Of a stretch of DNA of 64,000 nt, positions 46,036 through 58,373 are shown one piece after another. This DNA is from Siphonodentalium dalli (taxonomy: Eukaryota; Mollusca; Scaphopoda; Gadilida; Siphonodentaliidae): the NCBI GenBank assembly GCA_032622095.1, contig CP136067.1, positions 95,098,707 through 95,162,706 on the forward strand, in the 5' to 3' direction. Each line of letters starts with the position of its first letter. The stretch's first letter is position 1. The position numbers and the translations under genes were made by a program. The notes below the pieces were generated by a model. It worked only from the letters and a program-made list of their open reading frames with translations. It had not been told where the DNA came from and ran no database searches.

Positions 46036-48322
46036 CGAAATAGATAGAGCTGCCGAAATGAATCAAGAGCAATTTTTTAGACTCTTTAACCGACGCAAAA
46101 CGAAACTGAAGGAAGACAACAATAACTTATTTGTCGTCAACGGATCTACCCTAAGAAATCCGGATGATATTACAAATGCATGGGCCGATTACTAATTTAC
46201 TATGGACGCTTTTATTCTCCATTGGAATCAAACACTTTCGACAATGCTCACTACACATATGTAAATTCATGTGTTGACAAACTAGTAGCCAGCAATTATA
46301 ATGATTCTGATTCCAGTTCAACAGACACACTTCTTCTCTATCCTGTGTCAGCCAAAGATGTGGATGGTGTTCTTAAGCCCGTGCATATGGGCAAAGCCGC
46401 AGGACCTGACATGATTTGTTATGAACACCTCATATATGGAGGTCATAAGTTGAGTAATTGTGTGGCTCACGTATTAAGCAAAATGATCGAATTGCAGCAC
46501 ATACCATCAAAAGCAAAAACTGGCTTGATGGTCTCAGTGTATAAAGGTGGAGACATGCCGAAAACAAATGTTGATAGCTATCGAGCGATAACTCTTCTTC
46601 CCGTTATGTACAAAACATTAGAGAAAATTATCCTATGTTGCTTGGAGTGCAACACGCCACGCCTCATCAAAGTGCACCCCTTACAAAACGGTTTTCAAAA
46701 ACATATAAGCTGTCTCATGTCTTCGTACACATAAACTACACAAAAGAGCAGAATAGCAAACTGCTTGCTTGTTTTCTAGACGTACACAAAGCCTTTGATA
46801 CAGTCTGGATAAATGGACTTCTGTTGAAACTACACCTTCGTGGATTTCAGGGGAGAATATGGCCCCTACTAAATGAATATCTCAGTGGGATTACAAGCGT
46901 TGTCAAACATACTTCCATACTTTCGAGATCTATCGAAATAAAGCGAGGTACAAGACAAGAAGTTATACTCTCCCCTTGCTGTACATGATCTATATTGATG
47001 ATCTTATACATGCACTCGAAGCTACAAACTTTGGTTTCCGTCTTCTCTCCACGAATTGTTCATCGCCGACACATGCTGGCGACATGACGTTGCTATCACC
47101 CTCCAGTTACGGTCTCCAGCGTCTATCTGATATATGTTCTCTGTACAGTCAAAAGTGGTGCTTTATTTATAACCCTAGCAAATGTAAGGTAATCGTGTTC
47201 AATGAAACACACAGGCAAAATGACGCTTCAGACAGATGCTGGAGACTGAGCGCTGGAAACTAATCCGAAACAGACGAAATAACTCATTTAGGTATTCATG
47301 TTAACAAGAAAAACTTTGTGAAAGAGCTTACCGAGAGAGCGGTTGACAAAATTAGAACAACATTTTTCCTCCTTAGCAATGTTGGTCTGTATGCTGGGGG
47401 AATAACCCCGACAAGCTGTGCAATTATCTACAAGACGATCGTTTTACCAAATGGTCTATATGGCTCAGAATTTCTATGTGGCATGTCTGTTTCGGATACA
47501 TGTGCTCTGGAAAAGACCAATCGTTTCTGTCTCAAACGTATGCAGAACCTTCCTGTCAGAATGCGAACGGACATTGTTAAGGTCTCATGGGAATAGGCCC
47601 AACCTCATCGTTCTTTGATGCGCGTAAACTTATCCTCTTTGGAAGTCTTTGCCGCCTCTCGCCATCGAAGACTTGCAAAGAGATTTTTGTAAACCGGTTT
47701 CATTTACACCTGTCACATGACATTCCAAACAAGAGCTCGTTCTTTGCAGATATTGAAGACAAATTGAGTTATTACAACTTAAGCCAATATATGGAAAGCC
47801 TTTCAGAGAACGGATTGTTCCCTGCAAAAGTCGGAATGGAATCGCCTAGTCAAAACCGATATCAATAACCGACTCGCGCATAACTTAGAACAAAGTGTTA
47901 CAACTGATCCGTCTTTCGACAGATTTTGCCAAATTCAAACTCAATTTCAAATGTCTCATCTAAGGCGTTCCTGTCGCTTGTATTCAGAGAACAAAATCGC
48001 ATTTTATTCTGTCGCTCAGTTGATCGCTGCAACAGCGACACCAAAGGCAGGCGTCTCTGTGTTATGCAACACGAACTATGGCGATCCAATCAAACATGCT
48101 ATTATTCACTGCAGCCATCCCACTCTTCGCTGTTCTCGAAATTATATGTGGTATGAGTTGATCGACAAATTTGGCATCTTGTTTTATCTATGGGCAAATG
48201 AGCTCGACGACGGAGAACTCCTTCTGTTACATTTGACAAATATTCCTGTTGAATTGTTCTCATTTATCGATGATCCAATGTACTATGTGTCGTTCATTGT
48301 TGGTCATACCCACACATTGTAG
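46036..48322 (+). pseudogene. LINE reverse transcriptase copy, multiply broken
   Basis: Motifs run in order across at least six frame changes: FFRLFNRRKTK (46060), GKAAGPDMICYEHL (46390), YRAITLLPVMYKTLEKI (46580), FLDVHKAFDTVW (46780), RGTRQEVILSP (46945), then HAGDM where YADD is expected (47075). After these come WCFIYNPSKCKV (47160), YGSEF (47458), ARKLILFGSLCRL (47617) and a C-terminal region to 48322. The changed catalytic motif and frame breaks make it inactive. The 49848-50282 and 55743-56579 pieces look like the same LINE family. Confidence 0.85.
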
Positions 48323-49519
48323 CAAACCTACCTGTTCTTATGGAATTTGCTCACGCATGGTGCGTAATGTTTTACCATATGTTATCGTAGCGTACCCTGT
48401 GCCTATACATTCAAATGCACTTCATTTAAGTTCTGGCATTAATGGGGTCGACTTGCGTTAAATTGACCGGATGTGAACTACAGCATTTATAGTTATCGCC
48501 CCTTCTTCTGAAACTAAAATTGGTAGCTGAAACAACCATACATCCATTGATGTTACAGTGATAAATATGTATTCCCGACTTCGGATCCCCAAAAGTTTTC
48601 GTATCTTCCTTGCATGCCAGAAATGCAAGAATGTACATGCGCAACACATGCATGCTTGTTCTTAAATAAATACAAAAATATTCTTTTCGTGTGAAAGCGA
48701 TAATCGCGAGCAGTAAGTCATCAAACTACAAATAGCCATAAAGTAATGTAGTGCGATTGTCATGGACAAATTCAAATTAGGTTTGCTTATGGAATATTAT
48801 AGTTTATCTTGTATGTAACATAAACGTGTCTTCATGTATCCGTACTGTACGTCATATTGGGGGTAAATGTGTGAGTTTCCGCGAGCTTGCGATGTTACCG
48901 ATATAGGTGTGAGCGATGTGTTTAATAATACGTTGAATCAAATTTTAAAGAATTCAGGGGTATTGTGTCTCTATCGATATCTTGTGAACGACGATAGCTC
49001 AGGATGATCCTAGATGATTTCCTGAAATGCCACTCGTTTAACATTTTCGATTAATTTAAGCTTTCCATAAATTTGGGAATTGTAAAAGAACAGCGTATTA
49101 TCGCTGCTTGCTATTGAATGGATGTTTCTGTGTATTGTCACCGGTCTACTCAGCGGGTGTAATAATTATTGCGGAATATTTTGAATGAGGCAGCTTTTGA
49201 AATCTGTGTTAATTGAATACAGACGTTTTTGTATAGGCGAATACGAGTTATCGATGCTGGGTGTTTAATATTGCATACGTATTGTGATATAAATTGTGGG
49301 GACCTTGATACACGCTATTGGTGTACGGCTTTGAACCCGTGTCCAGAAATTTCCTCCGGGGGCTTTAACTCGAACATTCCATAAACAGACACGCACCTGT
49401 TAGCGCGGGCAGAATTGATTTTTTCTCTGGATAAATTAGTAGGAGACCAATTAGAAAAAAGGAGGAGCTTTATTTATTAATTAGCCATATAAAATAAATA
49501 GAAATTATAAAAGGAGTGG
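48323..49519. other. No recognisable gene
   Basis: AT-rich sequence after the LINE. Short frames have no motifs. Confidence 0.5.
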
Positions 49520-49765
49520 TTTATGTACAATGAGGGCTTTAGGGCCATTGAAACACGTATACAAAAGCCCCTCGTAAGACTATAGGGCTATATAATTAGA
49601 CAGACAAAAGGCCCATCGTAAGACTATAGGGCCATATAAATAGATAGACAAAGGGGCCATCGTAAGACAATAGGGCCATAGAAATAGATATACAATGGGG
49701 TCCGTACTTAAGACTATAGGGACAGACAAAAGACCCATCGTAAGACTATAGGGGGGAAACAAAGG
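49520..49765. repeat. ~47-bp minisatellite
   Basis: Copies of CCCATCGTAAGACTATAGGGCC, followed by ATATAAATAGATAGACAAAG, repeat about five times with small changes. Confidence 0.9.
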
Positions 49766-49847
49766 GGAAATAAATCAATAAAAATGGGGCTTCAGCAACG
49801 CATATGCTGCTACTCGCTGTCATAACACTGACCACAGGAAAAACACG

Positions 49848-50282
49848 TTAGTCTATTTGGTAAGTTGTTTTATTTAACAGGAGCGCTAAGTTTCTAATTT
49901 GTCGAGAAAATGACGGATGGTTCTTTAGCAAACGCCAAAGAGTCCACACTGAAAGAGGATCGCTGTTGACAAACCGAGCCACATGCAAATTATCATCCGC
50001 ATATACGTCGCGTATCCAATCATTCTTGTACGCACTTTGGATGGTGGTCTTCACCAACTTCTTCCATGAGGGTTTCGGCGGGAACGTTCCGGTTTCGAGG
50101 AATGTGTTCAAATGGAAGTGTAGATCACACCTAACAAGAATTGATATAATATCTGCAACAAAACCAGATGGAGTTCTCCCGAAAAGCTTCCATCCGTACA
50201 ATTTCCGTAGGAATATCTCAAGTGGAGTCTGGTGTCCTTCTGGAAGATGAATGATGTCAGCCAGAAAAAAAATTAGTTTCAT
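49848..50282 (-). pseudogene. LINE C-terminal fragment
   Basis: 144 open codons. They include LFGRTPSGFVADIISIL, a tryptophan-lysine block (SWKKLVKTTIQSAYKNDW) and a closing FSRQIRNLALLLNK. This matches the layout of the C-terminal part of the LINE at 46036-48322 (NKSSFFADIEDKL, then FPAKVGMES). It is 5'-truncated and no reverse transcriptase is present. Confidence 0.65.
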
Positions 50283-50329
50283 AACCTATAAAAAACACAC
50301 TTAAATTAAGGAGGCATGGTTATTATTGT

Positions 50330-50490
50330 GGGGACAAAATCGTTATCTCCGGCAACATCGTGGGGTACATGGGGATTTAATACCTGGATGTCTCTTTTGT
50401 AACCCTTCGGCTCCGCCTCGCGGTTCAAAATCGACATCCAGATATTAAATCTCCATGTACCCCCGATGTTGCCGAAGATAACTAATAATA
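50330..50490. mobile_element. Palindromic MITE, second copy
   Basis: GTTATCTCCGGCAACATCGT pairs with ...GATGTTGCCGAAGATAAC. The centre is GGCTCCGCCTCGCGGTTC. It shares arms and centre with 17773-17910 in the fold-back element. Confidence 0.85.
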
Positions 50491-51600
50491 TCCCAACTGT
50501 CTTAGTGTCTATTCAGTATCCTCACTAAAGAATTTAGTGGAAGTTTTCTTGCTCATATTCCACTTTCATATCTATATGGAGTCAACATTTGTGTGAAATA
50601 GGTATATTTCCAATTATGAATTGCCATCGTGCAGCCCCTGGGGGAGGGGTGCATTAATATGACAAATTATCTGACAATGGCCACTGTATGAACATTCATC
50701 AGTGAATATCAACCCGAGACAGTACCCACTAGTGTTAGAACACGGTGATGTTGATGCTCTGATATTCCATGTTGGCATCAGGATTTATTACACACCTCAT
50801 GATTCTTATTAATACCAGTATGCAAATACATATAGAGCTCATCTAAATAAAAAGAGTGATACGTAACCTAGTATCTGATTAATGTTCTATGCATCACAGC
50901 ATTATAGTCCTATGACACGGTACTCCAATCAGATAATGACAAAAAACCAGGGGTGTGGATATCCCACCCCACCCACCCCACCACCCGACTTGGGTCAAAA
51001 TCTTCAACAGTTGGAAATTTGATGCCTGGCACAACATTAATTTTGGAAATTTTACATCATGTACGGTTGAAATTATTCTCATTGCTTTATATAACTAACT
51101 AAGCATATGTTCCTATTTTTTGGGGGGTAAAACGTTTGGCCTGACATGGCCGTCAGTTGGAAAGTTACCAACATTAGGGGGTGTCAGGTTGGACATTTCT
51201 AACAATTTGAAAGCTGGAGGTACAAAATGGATTGGTCTGGTTCAAGGGGGGGGGGGGAGTTGTATTATGAAATTTGTTTAACTTGTTTACCAACGCACCC
51301 CCCCCCCCCCCGGAACGGAGACTCTAGCTACATCCCTGCATAATACCAATCTGAACAATGATGCAAAATTCAAATAATATTTTCCTGTGTTATTTTTAAA
51401 AGCATGCTTTATTGAATGAACTCAAATAATGTGTTGTGAGCTCCAAATTCAGAAATTGTTTTCTGTGGCCAACAAAAAATGGTGTGTAATAAATAATGAA
51501 CAACACATTTATGTACATCTGCAGCATGGCCTGAGAGTTTTGTTCTGTGTGCTACTATTTGAACCTAGGGACTTGTAGTGTCACATTAAACAGAAAACTC
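50491..51600. other. Diverged dispersed repeats, no gene
   Basis: 50940-51020 is C-rich (CCCACCCCACCCACCCCACC). 51149-51320 has GTCAGTTGG, GGTGTCAGG and TGGTCTGGTTCAAGG as in intron 1 at 8640-8800, plus G- and C-runs. No coding region is seen. Confidence 0.5.
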
Positions 51601-51744
51601 TTGTGATAATGCTGTATATGTGTACATTCTTGTGTCTTTCTACATATTTACCTAATGGCACTGATGAACTGCAATCGGCGCATCGGCTTCATTCTGATCT
51701 GATACTAGTGCCCGTATGTTCTGTTTTATATTTGCAGCTTCATC

Positions 51745-52155
51745 ATGGCTCCAGTCCGACACCACAATATTTTCCAGACCAAATTGTGCCAAGATGATGT
51801 ACATCGGTTTCAGAGGTACTTGTGGCAGCACAGTACAGATGTTGCAGATTGTGTTATTTGGGACGGGGAACCAAATAAAGATGGTTATGGTTTTTATAAC
51901 CTCACCTATATGGACAGCGGTACACAACTCAAGAAGAAGGACTTGGTGCACCGTTTGGCTTATTACTTGCACTACAACCAGCCGCGTGATGCACAGCATG
52001 TTTCCCACCTCTGCCATAAGAAGATGTGCATCAATGTTTGTCACATGAGCTTGGAACCGGGGAGTGTAAATGGGAAGAGACAGGACTGCAGGCAGGATGG
52101 GGTGTGTCGACATCACAGAGGTTACCCTGACTGCCTCTTGCAAGATGTATGGTAG
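51745..52155 (+). CDS. His-Me finger (HNH) zinc-loop protein
   Basis: 136 residues matching the zinc-binding loop region of homing-type His-Me finger endonucleases. It has CVIWDG-x-x-N-x-DGYG (36-49), VHRLAYYL (68-75), then HVSHLCHKKMCINVCHMSLEP (85-105, catalytic-type His and zinc ligands), and a second zinc loop C115...C121-x2-H124...C130. Such proteins occur as stand-alone genes in invertebrates; whether this one cuts DNA is unknown. An acceptor (TTTTATATTTGCAG) ends at 51737, eight bases before the ATG, and AATAAA lies at 52282-52287. A spliced, polyadenylated transcript is therefore plausible. It is convergent with the transposase remnant at 52462-54231. Confidence 0.75.
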   Translation: MAPVRHHNIFQTKLCQDDVHRFQRYLWQHSTDVADCVIWDGEPNKDGYGFYNLTYMDSGTQLKKKDLVHRLAYYLHYNQPRDAQHVSHLCHKKMCINVCHMSLEPGSVNGKRQDCRQDGVCRHHRGYPDCLLQDVW

Positions 52156-52461
52156 GTACATTTTTTATGTTATGTACAGAGAATAACCAATTATATGCTC
52201 CTATATAATATTTATCTATTTTTATATATAGGAACTATTTAGGTAGCATGTAGTATGCTTTTGATCATGAATATATCAAATAATAAACAACCATATCATT
52301 ACTGAACCATTTGCATGATATACATGTTGAATACAAAAATAAAACATCATACGGCCTGATCCTTGTATTCATTCCAAATGAATGTTCATCTTGTTGAACT
52401 ATTGAACCATTTGAGTAAAATGAGCCATCTGCAGTTGCTCTGTTGTATTTCATTTTACGGC

Positions 52462-54231
52462 TTAATAGCGCTTCTGCTTCGACTCAAATGTAGATTTTTT
52501 TTCTCTGTGGTATTGTTCCCTCTGATCTTTCTTCTTCATCTGCACATTCATTATGTCATTTTTACCACACTTCAGTCCAATATCTTTAGCTAAAAGTAGG
52601 GTTGATTTTCCTGTGCCAAAGGTAGCCGAATGAAGAGCGGAATGACATAAAGCGGTGAAATTTCTTGCCCATGTAGAATGTTTTGGTGCATAGGTGAATA
52701 TTCGCTGATGAAGGTTTTCATTCTTGTTGGTGGTGAAGCGTTGGGAAAGTTTGCTGATGGTGTCGGGAACTGCAAATTTATTTATGATGCACTGGATCTT
52801 TAAATTATCCCTTTTCACTAAATTTAGATGTTTACCGTGTTGTAGATTCCTGGCACTGTATGATTTCAAGTGTGCAATGCAAACCAGTGATGATTGACGA
52901 CAGTTCTGATGGTTATTGGAAAAACAGGGTAAAACATTTTTTGTGGCTGCAATGAATCTTTTGATGAATAAATCTTCCGTATGGAATGTTCTTCTGGTAC
53001 GAACTAGTTCTTTTTGGATCCGCCTTCGGAAGCTTCCAGATAGCTTGGCCATGTAAATAAGTTTGTCAATTCCATTCACCGCTGTACATAGTTTGATTGA
53101 TTTAATATTTGTGTGCAATGTTCGCATTTTATGTACATAGCAGTGATAATGTTTTAAATTGTTTCCAAATTTGTTTGAATATTCCCTTATTGCTTTTCCC
53201 ATTTGAGTGCTGCAATCAGTGGTAACTGATCTCACTCCAATGATTTCTTTTTCTTCAATTTTCTGTAAATGATATTTTAATGATGCTGATTCACTGGAAG
53301 AAATTGATTTCAATAGTGAATAGTTTCTGCGGCATCCTTTATTTTCTCCCATATCATGTCTGCAATTCCTTTTACAGCATAGTTTTGAACATACATCAAG
53401 TGATAAGGGAAATGTTTTTGAAGTTACATGAGGGCGATTGCTGTATGCTGTGTCAATAGCAACATCTGCCTTGGGTTCAGTTCCAGAAAGCCGCATTACA
53501 TCTCCAACAAATCTCTGATTGTCTTCCAATACACCTTCATTCTGTTTGATGATACCATCAGCTATATACTTCAATCTGGTATGGAGTAATGATTGGGCTG
53601 GTGATTGAATGTTTAAGCATGTTAAAATCGTGTGAATATTTAATGGTCCAATCTTTGTCTTCATCATCGCTAATAAACAAAGCCGGTCACTTAGGCTACC
53701 TTTGGCAGGCCCGCGTCTTTTAGCTTCTGACACTGAAGAAAGGGCATGTGGCAATCCTTCAATCCTTGGTAACTACAAAACCTACATTTGAGCGAAGCAG
53801 AATCACACAAACCTTGTCTCTTTGAAAGAATAATCTTTGGCTGAGGACTATCGCACAAATTTCCATGTTCTGAAAAAAACCTCCATATAGTTCATCCAGT
53901 ACGGAATATTGACAATGTGTTCGCCCTCTTTGAAATGCGTAGCAAGTGAATTATCATCATCATGTGCCTTCGGTCTCAATTGTGTTGGCACAAGATATTC
54001 CGGCATCAATCGGTTTGCTTCACTGAATAATACAGGATCTGGTCTCTTTATAATTTCAACAGCTGGCCTCTTGATAATTTCTGATTCATCCACATCAATG
54101 GTATATGTACCCGTCCCTATGATTGCTCGAACAGGATGTCCCTTGTGGAAAAATCCATTATTCTTTTCTCCCTTTTTTTGTCTGCCTCTTTTTAGTTTTA
54201 TCCTAAGTGCCATTTTTAACATAACATTCAT
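52462..54231 (-). pseudogene. Mutator-like transposase-domain protein, frameshifted
   Basis: The N-terminal piece (54231-53848) has a basic start (LKRGRQKKGEKNNG). A C-x2-C (CRFC) follows in another frame at about 53780. The long open part (53754-52462, 430 codons) has VRSVTTDCSTQMGKAI, HYHCYVHKM, then LSQRFTTNKNENLHQRIF and TWARNFTALCHS near the C terminus, ending in a basic tail. This layout resembles the Mutator-like domain proteins common in invertebrate genomes. At least two frameshifts (near 53860 and 53755) separate the parts, and the longest frame lacks an ATG at its start. Family naming is from motif memory. Confidence 0.55.
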
Positions 54232-54301
54232 ATAACAAAGGGGAATAACTCATATTGGGGAAACTCCCTTTCTTTCCATGGTTACCAACGATGTCATTTA
54301 A

Positions 54302-54693
54302 CCCTTTACCCAACAGAACGGCCCTGTGCCAATGCATTCTCTTATATATGCGAGTCGACCATAGGTCGCCTCGCATATATAAGAGAATGCATTGGCTTAA
54401 CACATTAAAAATTATAAAATTGTTAAAGAATGTAAGAAAAAATGTTAAAAAGTGTTAAAAAAAGATTTTTTTTAGGCCAATGCATTCTCTTATATATGCG
54501 AGGCGACCTATGGTCGACTCGCATATATAAGAGAATGCATTGGCACAGGGCATAACTGTAACTATCACAATGTGGTCAAGGAGCCGGTTCCAATGATACC
54601 CATATTTGTATGGTTCTATTGAGACAGACCGAAGATATTTTAGGCTGTTGAAGCTTTATTTGGCCGGTTTTGGCCGGTTTGTTGGGTAAAGGG
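54302..54693. mobile_element. piggyBac-type MITE
   Basis: TTAA (54298-54301), then CCCTTTACCCAACA, and at the other end TGTTGGGTAAAGGG, then TTAA (54694-54697). A TTAA target duplication with CCCTTT termini is characteristic of piggyBac-like elements. It holds no transposase. A palindromic MITE (54321-54550) is inserted within its left part. Confidence 0.85.
54321..54550. mobile_element. Double-hairpin MITE nested in piggyBac-type MITE
   Basis: The termini are GCCCTGTGCC and GGCACAGGGC. Each end is itself a ~67-bp perfect hairpin (54328-54395 and 54477-54543) built from CCAATGCATTCTCTTATATA and its complement around a GTCGACC centre. The AT-rich middle is 80 bp. It is the same family as 24345-24772. 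Confidence 0.9.
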
Positions 54694-54697
54694 TTAA

Positions 54698-55742
54698 CTG
54701 TTAAATACACACAGTATGCTGTTATTGTCATTGGGGAACTTCCCTGCTCCCGTAGTTACCTATTATGCCCATGAGGTCACACCATTAGCTACTCGGATAG
54801 CTGTTTCCATGCTCAGGTGCCCCTTGTTTGCCAAAAAAGGCACATCATGAAGCATAACAGTTAAATAAATGAGACAACTATGGTGCTGGGTGGTTCCCCA
54901 AGGCAATCAGTCCTCCCCAAGGCAATCAGTCATATAAGAAGTGGCATATGTGGTGTATTAGAATTATAGCAGATAAAAATATCAAAAAATGACGTTATGA
55001 ACGTCACACATAACAGTAATGTCTCTCTGCATAGGATACCAGACAAACATGCACCTAAACCTAGACAGCTATTGCTCAACATTGTTATAAGAAGCATGGC
55101 TTGTCATATATCATTTTATTCGACATAGCCCATACAATGTAGCCAAAGGGGAATCGTTGTGATTTGATAGGACTTTGATGTCCTTAAGGTGACACTCCAT
55201 AGTTTCGAATGATCAGTAGGGGTGAATTTCTTGTAAAAAAGAGTCACCCATATTGGGCCCCATGTATATAGACCATGGGCCAAGGGAAGTTTGGTTTTGG
55301 AATGCTAAATTTTTTCAAGGTGTCCTAAAGTTTTTATAAATATAGCCACAGGGGCGTGGTTTGATGTGTAGTGGTCAACTTGGCATTGCGGGAAACAGTG
55401 GCTGTAAAATTGAAATCGTGTTTTTTCACTTGAAAATTTGTCATCTGCTCTCAAAACTCCCAATATTTCAATTATAAACGGCGAAAGGCCTCAATGTTTT
55501 CATATTGCATAGCTAAGCCAGCATGTTTGTGATACTGTTAGGTTAGTAAAGCCGAAAAAATCTGATTTTCATGTTATATGGGCGGAAAATGGGCCATTTT
55601 GGAGTGATTTTTGCATGAACAATGTAATTTTTGTGTGCAGATCAAGGGCATAACTCTATTTTTTGATACCGAAACTAAAAACAATTAAGGACACAGGAAA
55701 GTTCACAATTCATGCATTGCATACATATATAACTTAATGGGG
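54698..55742. other. No recognisable gene
   Basis: No open frame of note, RNA gene or clear repeat. Confidence 0.5.
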
Positions 55743-56579
55743 TTATAACAATAAATGGTTATTCAAGTTGCAACTTGAATTCCACCAAGCATGTTTTTCA
55801 AGGGATCGGGTAAGAAACTGTGGAGTGTCACCCATGCCACATTTCGTCAAGAAAATAGGTGCAACGTCATCTGTTGTTGTGGAAGATGTGCATGAAATGG
55901 CACCCACGGCTAAGCCAGCACTAGACTTTCGAAGTTCACGAACAAGGTTGACAATAAACACAAGATAGAACGGGCTTGTAACCTTCCCTTGTCGTGTTCC
56001 TTGGCGAATATCGAACGGTTCGGACAACAATCCATTTACCAGCACACGACTAAGACAGCCTGCATGCATCTCGGCTACGAGGCGGAGCAGATGCTCACGG
56101 AAACCGCGCTCGTATAGTTTAATCAAGAGACCGCTGTGCCAAACGCGGTCAAATGCTTTCTTCGAGTCCAAGAAACTTGGTACATACGCTACCTCCAGTC
56201 AATGGCTTTCGGTTGGATGTACATACACCATCTTATATACAAAATTGACATAAACAGGCGAATTCATATAATAGCCATAGTTAACAGCTTCCTGTAACAC
56301 AAACGCGGTCATCACACAACTCAGACCTTTCTGAAATCCCATCTGAAGAGTGTCCGGGAATTCTGTAAATTCTCTACTAGTGATGAAACGATCAAGAAGA
56401 ACACTCTCGAATAGTTTGTAAAGAACTGGCATCAGTGTGATGGCTCTATAGCTGTCGGGGAAGCGCTCGGTTTTTGGCTCTCCCTTGTACAGAGGCACAA
56501 TAATCCCTGTCTTCATGGTTGGGGGAATCCACTCGAAGCGTATCATGGCCTTAAATAAGCGACATATAGTGTTCATCAT
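55743..56579 (-). pseudogene. LINE reverse transcriptase fragment
   Basis: Two - frames. 56579-56199 gives IICPLYK-type PLYKGEP, YRAITLMPVLYKLFE and QMGFQKGLS. 56171-55743 gives DSKKAFDRVWHSGLLIKLYE, RQGTRQGKVTSP and TTDDVAPIFL in the YADD position. A break near 56190 separates them. The copy is truncated at both ends. It is the same family as 46036-48322, in the opposite orientation. Confidence 0.85.
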
Positions 56580-56599
56580 TATGTTACATTATTAAATGA

Positions 56600-57415
56600 T
56601 ATTTTAAGATTAGCCTGTTAACCTGAACGTTTACAGAACACATCGCCGGCTCAAATTGATTAGTTCTGTATATTATCGATATTAGGTCGTTGTTATTATC
56701 GGGAGTTTATTGACATTAGATTACAATCTTCCCTTAAACTGGATCCTGCATTCCATGCCAATTTTATAACCGGATTCCGGATTTCAGGGGTGATATCCTT
56801 CTATAGCGCGACATCTTCTCCTTGCAACATCAAATAATAAAAGGTACCGCAAATTGCTACAATGGGTACTGCCATATATATGGTACATTTTTATACTTAC
56901 CTATATATTTACGAGGACGTATGAACTGAAATTATTGGGAAGCTGCGTGATAATAACTCAATGAATTATGTGGTGTTAGTTGATGTAGTCTTCGGACTAA
57001 GTACAAAGTCTTCGTAGACTCAAGTGGGTGTGTATTTCTTATGGCAAAGTCGCGAATTTTAAGAGGCACATTTGACGTGCAGGAAACAAATGTCTTAATG
57101 TCCCAGACGAGCGTCTCTCGATTAATGTCAATACAGGATACTACGCTCTTGTGTACACCTTTTGTGGTGGACACATTGTAGATATTCGACCCCTCTCGTG
57201 TGCTTAATATGTTAAGTATAACTAACACGTCAATGTCCACTCACTCTGTCAAGTGGGGCCACTTGTCAAGCATGTATCAAACAAACTACTTATTTCATTT
57301 AAACATCATAACCTTTTGTAGATCGTCCTTCAGCTGAGTGTCGTGTTAACCCGAAACGAATATCCATAGCCAATGCGTACATACGACTGCGGCAGCAGTT
57401 TGTATCACGAGAGTA
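56600..57415. other. Hairpin-element remnant and an unassigned open frame
   Basis: 56610-56760 is a diverged relative of the hairpin element at 18600-18840 (GAACGTTTACAGAACACATC, ATTGATTAGTTCTG, TTATCGATATTAGGTCG). 56932-57240 on - is a 102-codon frame with no recognised motif. Confidence 0.4.
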
Positions 57416-57418
57416 GTA

Positions 57419-57840
57419 TTGGCGGCCACTCTGGTCCACCCCCTCGCTCGTCGACACTCTGGCCCGTGGCCGCCCCTGGTAAACAAACTTGCTGGGGGCG
57501 GCCACTCTGCGGGCTCGTCGACACCCTGGCGAGGGGGTGGACCAGATTGGCGGCCCAGGGCCGGGCTCGTCGACACTCTGGCCCATGGGCCAGAGTGTCG
57601 ACGAGCGAGGGGGTGGGCCAGAGTGTCGGTCCAGGGCCGCGCTAGTCGACACTCTGGCCCAATACATGGTCTCGTGGCCATCTGGCCCATGGGCCAGAGT
57701 GGCCCCGAGCGAGGGGTGGGCCAGAAAACAATCCAAACACCTAGCTCGGGGCCACTCTGGCCCATGGGCCATTGTCGACGAGCGAGGGGGTGGGACCAGA
57801 GTGGCCCGCCCAGGGTCGGTCCAGAGGTTGTGTTATATTC
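57419..57840. repeat. GC-rich palindrome cluster
   Basis: Repeated ACTCTGGCCCATGGGCCAGAGT cores. The largest is a 42-bp perfect palindrome at 57565-57606 centred on CCATGG and bounded by GCTCGTCGAC. Others lie near 57678-57715 and 57745-57785. Large open frames on both strands are products of this symmetry. Similar palindromes recur at 59355-59480. Confidence 0.9.
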
Positions 57841-58110
57841 CAAAGAGTAAAGTGAGCGATTCGAAGGGGTTTTGACAGAAGAAAAAAAAGAGCATAATTT
57901 ACTAATAATTCGATTTTTTCTCGGAGTCTAATGCCAGTGTGGTAAGCGAAGGGCGTTCCCCTTCGTTGGACACACTGAACTTAGAATAATACCGAGCCAA
58001 AATCGAAGCATTGGTAAATTGTGCTACTTTACCAGTGCATTTTTAACAAAATCGAAAGTCTTCGAATAAATTCGAAGACGCTAGCGTTGTAAAATGTACT
58101 CGTAGAAATG
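57841..58110. repeat. Direct repeat, copy 1 (with 59515-59785)
   Basis: It runs from TATTCCAAAGAGTAA through AGAGCATAATTTACT, GTGGTAAGCGAAGGGCG, ATAATACCGAGC and CTTCGAATAAATTCGAAGAC, same order and orientation as 59515-59785. With the palindromes it makes a ~450-bp direct repeat about 1.66 kb apart. Confidence 0.85.
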
Positions 58111-58204
58111 ACCTTTCAGTGAAATATGTTATGAGATAATGGTAAAATGGAACAGATAAAATTCTCCCGAGTCAAATCGGTGTTTTATTCATAGAAATAT
58201 GATG

Positions 58205-58300
58205 TTTTTTGACAAAAAAGAAACACACTTGATTTGACGTTCGGGGAAATTTGTGGAAAACCCAATGACATCGTCAGCGACGCCCGCGCATCTCATTTAA
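58205..58300 (+). repeat. Inverted copy of the 5' end of the 59875-60348 gene
   Basis: AAACACACTTGATTTGACGTTCGGGGAAAT, then a CAATGACATCGTCAGCGACG start, match the reverse complement of 60318-60405 (AAACACATTTG..., CAATGACGTCGCCAGCGACG). Both copies place an ATG after the shared block. Here the frame closes after about 11 codons. It looks like a duplicated promoter plus start codon. Confidence 0.7.
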
Positions 58301-58373
58301 TTGATCCTCAAAGATGTTACCGTTATTACATGCGTAAATTGTAACGTCATTAACGTTAGCGTTATTTTGAAAC

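Noticed and set aside
57299..57875. Open frames of 128-165 codons on both strands
   Set aside because: Produced by the GC-rich palindromes; the peptides are repeated permutations of the same symmetric sequence.
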